Origin: Sutterella sp. | GTDB lineage: Bacteria > Pseudomonadota > Gammaproteobacteria > Burkholderiales > Burkholderiaceae_F | DNA: 7,304 bases | Assembly (NCBI GenBank): GCA_020025915.1 | Contig: JAHHRH010000066.1 | Coordinates: 1-7,304 of the forward strand | Reading direction: 5' to 3' | Shown here: positions 1 through 5,486 of the stretch, piece after piece | Layout of the letters: each line of letters begins with the position of its first letter | Numbering within the stretch: position 1 is the stretch's first letter | The notes under the pieces: model-generated | The model's database searches: none | The model's input: the letters and a program-made list of their open reading frames with translations, nothing else | What the model was told of the DNA's origin: nothing | Position numbers and translations under genes: made by a program

Positions 1-443
1 TCACAAAACTTGGCTCCCGTCGCAAGAACTTTGAGCGATTTGTTCAGACCCACCTATAAATAATTTCTTTATATTCGCTTATAGATGTCAAAAGAGGTTT
101 CTATGGATTCGGTTTTAAACCCGTTTGCTCTTTGGACTGGGCGACGTCCGTTTGAGGTCGAACGCCGCGCTCTGTATTGGTGTTAGGGCGCTATCGCAAG
201 GCTAAAACCGCTTTGTTAAGCGAATTGGAAAAGCGCTGAGTCAACGTAACGCACTGGTCTCAAGGCTCGAACCATCAGTTGCGAAGGGACTTGTAGCGTG
301 TTTGGTGCCTCTGCTCGAACGCATGTTGCGGTTAAGTCGTTGCTAAATTGGCTTTACCTGTTGCTGGCTTTATCAATGATGATACGCCTACGAATACGGC
401 TACAGCGATATGTCGACTCTTAAGCGGCGATCTCGGTCGCTGA
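1..443. other. Decayed insertion-sequence DNA without an intact gene
   Basis: I find no intact gene here on either strand. Bases 1-85 lie outside the IS3-like element proposed below and may continue the older transposase gene it interrupted. If one ATAGA copy (81-85 or 1102-1106) is removed and the flanks are joined, the minus-strand frame of the 1102-1259 fragment stays open for about 15 more codons before a TGA at 44-46. Bases 86-443 sit where orfB of an IS3-like element should be, but 358 bases is far too short for a complete DDE transposase of roughly 270-300 codons. A minus-strand reading from 238 to 101 has one internal stop and ends in LKPNP then stop, about 15 bases from the proposed element end. 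That is where an IS3 orfB tail would lie, but the resemblance is weak. Bases 3-56 on the plus strand are open from the window edge (about 18 codons), too little to call a gene. Confidence 0.4.
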
Positions 444-1101
444 CTAACTTACCTTGTCCCTCCAGATCGCCTCGGCTTTTTTTGACAAAACGAGTAAAGC
501 AGAAAGCTCTGCGGCCACTTTGTCCTTTTTCGCGATTTCACTCTGCGCCTTTCGATTCGCGAATTCTAGCTCCTTGATTTTGGATTGATGCTTTTGGGTT
601 GAGCTAACGAGAGATTCCACTTCTTTGGGATCGGTAAGCTGCAGCTTGCTAACGACCTTAGCAAACGCTTTAATATCCTCCATCATAAGGCCTTCACGTC
701 GGCAAATTTGACCTGCTTGCGTGCTGTCAAAACCGAAATGCTGACAAAGCACGTAAGCGTTGTACATTTTGGTAAAGCTGATGCTGTTGGGTAATGGGAG
801 TTTTGTGGCCATTTCGTTAGGATTAGTTGTTTTGCGACTGACTGTCTGAGTCTTTTTCCTGGCTTCTGAAACCCAACGGGACATACTTTGTTTATCAACT
901 CCGTATGACTGAGCTGCTTCTTCGTAATTGATTTCTTCGGTGTAGCGCAACACGATAAATTACCTCCAGTGGAGTTAACACGAGTGTCGCTTGACATTTC
1001 TTCGGACAGTAAGCGCTTGACTATGTTGTTACGTAGATCTTGAGGATACCTCATTTATCTTTCCTTTTGTGCATTTAATTCCTGAAAAGATATTTTGACA
1101 A
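86..1101 (-). mobile_element. Remnant of an IS3-like insertion sequence, internally deleted
   Basis: The minus strand starting at 1100 reads TGTCAAAATATC, and the plus strand starting at 86 reads TGTCAAAAGAGG, so the two ends share an inverted TGTCAAAA. IS3-family elements typically have TG...CA ends. ATAGA occurs just outside both ends (81-85 and 1102-1106), which fits a 5-bp target-site duplication; on the right side this places the element end at 1101. Between the ends lie a frameshifted orfA and a stub where orfB should be, so the copy is about 1.0 kb and cannot encode a whole transposase. Family assignment rests on orfA (helix-turn-helix followed by a charged helical tail ending near KKAEAIW), the TG/CA ends and the duplication. 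The exact ends and the family are inferred. Confidence 0.5.
444..1054 (-). pseudogene. IS3-type transposase OrfA, frameshifted
   Basis: OrfA is the DNA-binding N-terminal protein of IS3-type transposases, normally joined to the DDE protein OrfB by programmed frameshifting. The gene starts at ATG 1054 (MRYPQDLRNNIVKRLLSEE) and reads correctly for about 33 codons, then loses its frame near 956-964. The rest continues in another frame from about 953 to 444. That part contains a clear helix-turn-helix (INYEEAAQSYGVDKQSMSRW), a basic linker, a charged helical stretch (KIKELEFANRKAQSEIAKKD) and the tail AELSALLVLSKKAEAIW. This tail resembles OrfA proteins that precede an rve-type OrfB. An in-frame stop at 960-962 separates the halves, and one missing base would reconnect them. 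The break is in the wrong place to be the programmed orfA/orfB frameshift, so I read it as inactivating. A GTG at 953 could start a shorter product of about 169 aa, but its upstream context is not convincing. Confidence 0.6.
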
Positions 1102-1259
1102 ATAGAGACCTTGCCGATATAGAGTTGCTTTTGCTTCTCCTTATTGTGCGTCTTGGCATTTTTATCGTAGTAATACGAGGGTAAATACATGTAAGAGATA
1201 TTATTTTTTGATTTCTGCAGGAGAGCACCAACTGGGATCCTTTTTATAACAGGTATCAC
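1102..1259 (-). pseudogene. N-terminal fragment of an IS1634/IS4-like transposase
   Basis: The fragment encodes about 52 residues from a GTG at 1259: a start resembling MIPVIKRIPVGALLQKSKNN, then ISYMYLPSYYYD, a lysine-rich linker, and LYIGKV. A short hydrophobic/aromatic strand followed by a charged linker and an 'IGK(V/I)' motif is typical of the first 50-60 residues of IS1634-group (IS4 superfamily) transposases, which total 500 or more residues. The frame then runs into the end of the IS3-like element, and nothing downstream looks like the DDE core, so the gene is truncated. The start is uncertain: an ATG at 1264 lies in another frame and stops at once. Family assignment is by pattern memory only. 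Confidence 0.45.
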
Positions 1260-1296
1260 GTCATAAAAACAATATAGTACAAATATACTGTGTTTT

Positions 1297-1313
1297 AAGG
1301 TTAAAACAACCTT
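1297..1313. repeat. Short inverted repeat AAGGTT-N5-AACCTT
   Basis: The 6-bp arms AAGGTT (1297-1302) and AACCTT (1308-1313) are perfect complements separated by AAAAC. The repeat lies between the divergently read transposase fragment (minus strand, ends upstream at 1259) and the sensor kinase gene (plus strand, from 1452). It could be part of the terminal region of the older insertion sequence or an operator. It is AT-rich and short, so it could also be chance. Confidence 0.3.
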
Positions 1314-1411
1314 CTCGAGAGTGCTAAGTAATTGAAATCAAAGAGAAATTTAGATTCTAGTTATAGGCATGTGCGGAATTCACGGTCTAAAGTCTATTGA
1401 AATTGGTTTTA

Positions 1412-1417
1412 TATAAT
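1412..1417 (+). promoter_or_regulatory. Candidate -10 box (TATAAT) for the sensor-regulator operon
   Basis: A perfect TATAAT lies 34 bases upstream of the sensor ATG at 1452. No good -35 hexamer is found at 16-18 bases (AAAGTC-like sequence at about 1389-1394); a TTGAAA at 1397-1402 is too close, with a 9-base spacer. If the box is used, the promoter probably depends on an activator, which would suit regulation by the operon's own response regulator. Transcription would start near 1424. Confidence 0.3.
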
Positions 1418-1451
1418 TGTGGCTACGATCAAAACTCGACTTTGCTAAGTT

Positions 1452-3257
1452 ATGAAATCATTCTTGTACAGTCTTAATCTTGCGCTCTTGCTGATCAGCG
1501 AAATGCCTGAAGCTAGTGATACGATTCCAGTAGAAGAGTTTCGACATACTCAGCAGGTCGTTTATGTGGGATTAGTCGATACATTCACGCCGAACTTTTA
1601 TATCGATGTTTATACCCCTCTTATTGAGTTTCTCAAGAAGCAACTCCCACAATATCGATTTGTCACAAATGAAATTGCTCACATCGAAGCTGATCAAGTT
1701 GAAGTGTTGGTAAAGCAAGATTTCTTGATCGTTTCAAGTAATACGCCAAGAATGGTTCCTAAGGCTGGGTTGCAGCAAATTGCTACGTTAAGACGAGGGC
1801 GCGAGAGTGATGTAAGCCGTAGTGTTGGGGCGGTTTTTGTGGTACCGACTGATAGTCCTGTTCAGTCGCTTGTTGACATGAAAGGTTGTAGTGTAGCAGC
1901 GAGTGCGCCATGGACCTTTGAAGGATGGATGATTCCGATGGGCGAGATCGCAGCACAGGGTTTTGATCCTGAAACGTTCTTTCGAGAGGTAACTTATACA
2001 GAATGGAATTTCCCTGATGTCATTACGCTTGTCACAACAGGTATGACTGATGTTGGGATTCTCAGTACTTGTGAATTGGAACAGGCCATTCGTACAGGAG
2101 TGGTGAGCGATACAGCTTTACGTATTATTGGTCGACGGACTCAGTTGGCACCAGGTGGATGTGCTTGTTCGACGGAGCTTTATCCAGACATGATTTTTGC
2201 TTCTTCTCCTTCGGTAGATCCAAATATCGTCAAAGAAGTCACAGTTGCTTTATTAAGTATGCCACCTAATGTGTCGGGATTTGACTGGCTGACGAATTCT
2301 CGTATGCAAAACGTCGAAATCTTGCTTCAACGCCTTAAGGTTGGTCCCTATAGTTATTTGCGTAACGAATCATTCTCGGACGTTGTGCTTAGGTACCGTA
2401 ATGAAATAATGATTGCGTTGTTTCTCTTAATAATGCTAATCGCACATCATTTTCGCGTGAATTTACTTTTAAAGCGTCGAACCGAAGCTCTTCAGGCAGA
2501 AGAACATGCGCGTTTGAAGGCTGCAGAAGCACTGCGTCAAAGTAAAGATAAACTTGACTTGATCGAGCGCGCTGGAATGGCTTCACAATTAGCTGCTATG
2601 TTTGCACATGAAATTAAACAACCTCTCACTATCATTACGAATTATCTGTCAGGGTTGAGAATTATGATGGGTAGAGGAGAAGTGAACATGGATATTCTCC
2701 ACGACGCTGTTACTCACGCAGAACGTGAGGCTCATCGAGCTGCGAACATTGTTGAGCGCGTTCGCTCAGCTCTGAAAAAAGAAAGCCCTTTAATGCTATC
2801 TGTGGATGTGTGTGCAGTGATGCATAGCGCTGTTCATCATGCGGGGCGTGATGCACAAATGTTACCGCTAGAAATTGATACGCCGAAGGATCCTGTGTAC
2901 GTGTTGGGCGATGCACTTGAGATTGAACTCATACTTGTGAATTTTATTAAAAATGCTTGTAGAGCGGTTTCCCAATTAGATGAAAAACAGCCTATTCACA
3001 TTCACGTTGAAGTGTCTGAGGTAGAGGTTCAGATCTCTGTTGATGACTACGGACCTTCAATCAATGATGAAGTGTTTGATCGTCTTGGAAAACTAACGCG
3101 TAGCTGTAGTCAGGATGGCATGGGCTTTGGGCTCTTTATTTCTTCGTCGATTGCTGAAGCCCATTGTGGGCATCTCACTTTTAAACGTCGAGATCCGCAA
3201 GGACTTTCGGCAACTTTAGTTTTACCTAGATATCACATTACGGAAACGCCGTCATGA
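1452..3257 (+). CDS. Membrane sensor histidine kinase with periplasmic PhnD/TtrS-like binding domain
   Basis: This is the sensor of a two-component system that should detect a small molecule in the periplasm and phosphorylate the regulator encoded next. Residues 1-22 form a hydrophobic signal or anchor segment. Residues about 35-300 resemble the PhnD-type solute-binding domain of tetrathionate sensor TtrS and its relatives, starting VVYVGLVDTFTPNFYIDVY and including a CxCSTELYP motif (C237, C239). A transmembrane helix spans about 317-333 and is followed directly by a charged coiled linker (340-370) with no HAMP or PAS domain. The kinase core is complete: H-box AHEIKQPL with H386, N-box around N501 (NFIKNACRAV), G1 around D532-G534 (VDDYGPSI) and G2 GMGFGLFIS from G556. 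The ATG at 1452 has no clear Shine-Dalgarno sequence but gives the best signal segment. The stop overlaps the next ATG by 4 bases (ATGA). The ligand is unknown, and the TtrS similarity does not establish tetrathionate. Confidence 0.9.
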   Translation: MKSFLYSLNLALLLISEMPEASDTIPVEEFRHTQQVVYVGLVDTFTPNFYIDVYTPLIEFLKKQLPQYRFVTNEIAHIEADQVEVLVKQDFLIVSSNTPRMVPKAGLQQIATLRRGRESDVSRSVGAVFVVPTDSPVQSLVDMKGCSVAASAPWTFEGWMIPMGEIAAQGFDPETFFREVTYTEWNFPDVITLVTTGMTDVGILSTCELEQAIRTGVVSDTALRIIGRRTQLAPGGCACSTELYPDMIFASSPSVDPNIVKEVTVALLSMPPNVSGFDWLTNSRMQNVEILLQRLKVGPYSYLRNESFSDVVLRYRNEIMIALFLLIMLIAHHFRVNLLLKRRTEALQAEEHARLKAAEALRQSKDKLDLIERAGMASQLAAMFAHEIKQPLTIITNYLSGLRIMMGRGEVNMDILHDAVTHAEREAHRAANIVERVRSALKKESPLMLSVDVCAVMHSAVHHAGRDAQMLPLEIDTPKDPVYVLGDALEIELILVNFIKNACRAVSQLDEKQPIHIHVEVSEVEVQISVDDYGPSINDEVFDRLGKLTRSCSQDGMGFGLFISSSIAEAHCGHLTFKRRDPQGLSATLVLPRYHITETPS

Positions 3258-3883
3258 AATCCTCTTATCTCATTCGAATCGTTGACGACGAGCCAGAAGT
3301 CTGCCGATCGCTCCGTTTTATCCTTGAAGTGGCTGGCTTTAGTGTTCAAACATACCTCAGGGCAGAAGAATTTCTTAGGACTGAAGAATCCGAAATAGTT
3401 GGTTGTTTGTTGACTGATGTTCGTATGCCTGGCATGTCTGGGCTCGAGTTGCAACACAAACTTAAAGAAATTCATAGTAGCCTTCCGATTGTCTTTTTGT
3501 CAGCACATGGTGATATTCGTATGGCAGTTGAAGCTGTCCAAGCTGGAGCTGTTGATTTTCTTGTCAAACCTCCTGAAGCTGAGGCACTTATCCGAGTACT
3601 CGAAAAAGCTTGTCAGCTTCATTCAGAACGCCGGGCGATTGAGAGAGACCTTAAAGATATGGAAAACGCTTGGGCTCAATTAACTGACGCAGAGCGCGGT
3701 ACAGCAGAACTTGTATCTAAAGGGTTCCCAAATCGACAAATTGCTTCGATTTTGGACGTGACCGAAGATACGATTCGAAGTCGACGTGCGGTGATTTTCG
3801 GTAAGCTTGACGTGTGTAATGCTGCTGAATTGTCGGACTATCTTCACGAAATTGAAAATTTAAGGAGGACAGTCACATGGTAG
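3254..3883 (+). CDS. Response regulator, FixJ/TtrR type (receiver plus LuxR helix-turn-helix)
   Basis: This is the cytoplasmic transcription factor partner of the kinase. Residues 1-120 are a receiver domain with acidic pair D11/D12, phosphoacceptor D55 in the motif LLTDVRMPGMSG, conserved S83 (FLSAHGD) and K105 (FLVKPP). Residues about 140-200 are a LuxR-type DNA-binding domain (LTDAERGTAELVSKGFPNRQ, then the recognition helix region TEDTIRSRRAVIFGKL). At 209 aa the length is usual for the FixJ/NarL group that includes TtrR. Its start overlaps the kinase stop by 4 bases and its own end overlaps the flavoprotein start by 7 bases, so the three are almost surely co-transcribed and translationally coupled. 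Likely targets are this operon and the flavoprotein gene at 5487. No binding site is proven. Confidence 0.92.
   Translation: MKSSYLIRIVDDEPEVCRSLRFILEVAGFSVQTYLRAEEFLRTEESEIVGCLLTDVRMPGMSGLELQHKLKEIHSSLPIVFLSAHGDIRMAVEAVQAGAVDFLVKPPEAEALIRVLEKACQLHSERRAIERDLKDMENAWAQLTDAERGTAELVSKGFPNRQIASILDVTEDTIRSRRAVIFGKLDVCNAAELSDYLHEIENLRRTVTW
3862..3868 (+). promoter_or_regulatory. Ribosome binding site AAGGAGG of the first flavoprotein gene
   Basis: A full-strength Shine-Dalgarno sequence lies inside the end of the response regulator gene, 8 bases before the ATG at 3877. It fixes that start and suggests the reductase can be translated much more strongly than the regulator in the same transcript. Confidence 0.85.
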
Positions 3884-5328
3884 AACGACGCACATTGTGT
3901 ACTGGTGTCTTACTCTCCTTCATGGCAGGGGTATCGAAATCAACTTTTGCATCCCTATTTCATACTGTAAATGAATTTGACATTATTGTGGTAGGGGCTG
4001 GGGGGGCTGGCTTAGCAGCGGCGCTCACGGCAGCTGAAGCAAAGGAACGTGTACTCCTCATCGAAAAGATGGGGGCGATTGGGGGTAATACTCTAAGAGC
4101 TAGTGGTTTATTCAATGCTGCAGATCCTGAACGACAGGAACGTATTGGTATTAAGGATTCCCCTCAATGGCACTTCGAACAAATGATGAAGTCTGGTAGA
4201 AGTAAGGGCGATCCTGAGGTAGTGAGGCGTTTTGTGAATGAGGCACTGCCGACCCTACATTGGCTTGAGTCACTGGGAGTACGTTTTTTGCCTACACCTA
4301 TGACGACTTGGGGAGCTGAATGGCCTCGTGGGCATAAGCCTTTGCAGCCTCGTGGGCAGGCGTATATCAGAACGATGTCTACAGCCTGTATCAAACAGGG
4401 TGTCATAATTAAAACGAATACAGCATTGACTGATCTCATAACAGACGAGAATGGCCGAGTCACGGGAATAAGATCGGTCGTTACTTCTTCCCAAGGCCAG
4501 CATACGATGGTTTTTCATGCGCGTAAGGCTGTAATTTTAACGGCAGGTGGTTTTGGCGCTAATTCTGTGCTTGTTTCGAAGTATCGACCTGAGTTAAAAG
4601 GCATCCCAACGGATAATAATCCTGGCAATACTGGCGATGTGATGGAGGCTGCAATGCGCATTGGGGCGGCTACGACTGGGCTGTCTTATATTCAATGTGT
4701 ACCAGGGGCACCAAAAGGACGTAACTTTCAAGTAAGACTTGACCTGGATATTGGCCGAGTAGTGATGCTTGATGCAGATGGGCGACGCTTTATTGATGAA
4801 GATCAGTCTCGTGGAGAACTCTCTAGGGCGATTCTCAATCATCCAAAAGGTTCCGTTTGGATGTTAACCGATAACGCGTCCGTCAATGAAATGGATCAGA
4901 TCTCGCGTAAGGATGTTTATCGTGGGCTACAAACGGGCGATTCGATGAGAGCCGATAGTCTTGAAGCGATTGCTGTCAAAATGAGTCTTCCCGTTCATGA
5001 AGTTAAGGCAAGTATCTCTAAATTCAATCAGGAAGTCGCACAAGAGGTTGGTAAATGTGGTCGTGTGAAATGTCACTCGATCAAAACGTCGCCATATTGG
5101 GCTTCTCGAGTAATATTGAATGTTCATACCACGATGGGCGGGCTTGTGATTAACTCGAAAGCACAAGTTAAAAATAAGGCTGGCCAAATTATTCCTGGCC
5201 TATTTGCAGCGGGAGAAATTTCGGGTAGTGTTCATGGCGAAAACAGAATGGGGGGAAATGGGATTGCCGATGCTATTACCTTTGGTCGAATTGCAGGCAA
5301 AGAAGCGTGCCAACTACAGAGCTCGTAA
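3877..5328 (+). CDS. Exported FAD-binding fumarate reductase-like flavoprotein (flavocytochrome c flavin-subunit type)
   Basis: This is a 483-aa FAD_binding_2 protein of the fumarate/urocanate/methacrylate reductase group, probably periplasmic and transferring electrons to an organic acceptor. Residues 1-27 look like a Tat-type signal (ERRTLCTG then a hydrophobic stretch), though the twin-arginine motif is not the full consensus. The FAD fold starts with VVGAGGAGLAAAL (G40, G42, G45) and E63 at the end of strand 2; the C-terminal FAD motif is GLFAAGEISGSVHGENRMGG. By eye alignment to Shewanella Fcc3, the proton-donor arginine is kept (R312 in EDQSRG, for R402) and so is R457 (ENRMGGN, for R544). 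The histidines for H504 and H365 appear replaced by T418 (HTTMGG) and V275 (IQCVP). This argues against fumarate as substrate. There is no CXXCH, so the haem donor must be separate. It is the third gene of the sensor-regulator operon, overlapping the regulator by 7 bases. Confidence 0.88.
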   Translation: MVERRTLCTGVLLSFMAGVSKSTFASLFHTVNEFDIIVVGAGGAGLAAALTAAEAKERVLLIEKMGAIGGNTLRASGLFNAADPERQERIGIKDSPQWHFEQMMKSGRSKGDPEVVRRFVNEALPTLHWLESLGVRFLPTPMTTWGAEWPRGHKPLQPRGQAYIRTMSTACIKQGVIIKTNTALTDLITDENGRVTGIRSVVTSSQGQHTMVFHARKAVILTAGGFGANSVLVSKYRPELKGIPTDNNPGNTGDVMEAAMRIGAATTGLSYIQCVPGAPKGRNFQVRLDLDIGRVVMLDADGRRFIDEDQSRGELSRAILNHPKGSVWMLTDNASVNEMDQISRKDVYRGLQTGDSMRADSLEAIAVKMSLPVHEVKASISKFNQEVAQEVGKCGRVKCHSIKTSPYWASRVILNVHTTMGGLVINSKAQVKNKAGQIIPGLFAAGEISGSVHGENRMGGNGIADAITFGRIAGKEACQLQSS

Positions 5329-5413
5329 GGTTGGATCACGGTTACCCTAATTTGTCAAGCCCCCGATGCATTTTCACTCTAAGAGTTGGATGAATATAGT
5401 TGTTCTCAACACA

Positions 5414-5429
5414 GGTTATAGATCTAACC
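5414..5429. promoter_or_regulatory. Inverted repeat GGTTA-N6-TAACC upstream of the second flavoprotein gene
   Basis: GGTTATAGATCTAACC has perfect 5-bp arms around a 6-base spacer and lies 57 bases before the ATG at 5487, in the 158-bp gap between the two flavoprotein genes. Spacing and dyad symmetry suit an operator for a dimeric LuxR-type regulator such as the one encoded at 3254. The heptamer GTTATAG inside it also occurs at 1360-1366, upstream of the sensor gene. I could not place a convincing -35/-10 pair here, nor a terminator after the first flavoprotein gene, so read-through from the operon is also possible. Confidence 0.35.
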
Positions 5430-5474
5430 GACTGAAAGTGCTGATTGGACTATTGGCATTCGGATACAAACTCT

Positions 5475-5480
5475 AAGGAG
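5475..5480 (+). promoter_or_regulatory. Ribosome binding site AAGGAG that sets the start of the second flavoprotein
   Basis: AAGGAG ends 6 bases before the ATG at 5487. An ATG at 5481 directly abuts it and is too close, and the open frame upstream to 5445 has no normal start codon and no signal sequence. Starting at 5487 places a textbook Tat motif at residues 4-11. Confidence 0.88.
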
Positions 5481-5486
5481 ATGATT

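Noticed and set aside
3..59. Plus-strand tail of a gene entering from the left edge (18 codons to TAA)
   Set aside because: Eighteen codons without a recognisable motif are expected by chance, and the region fits better as minus-strand transposase debris.
1397..1402. TTGAAA as a -35 box for TATAAT at 1412
   Set aside because: The spacer would be 9 bases, far below the 16-18 needed by the housekeeping sigma factor.
5445..5486. Upstream extension of the second flavoprotein by 14 residues
   Set aside because: It would start on ATT, lacks a ribosome binding site and pushes the Tat motif inward; AAGGAG and ATG at 5487 give a standard Tat protein.
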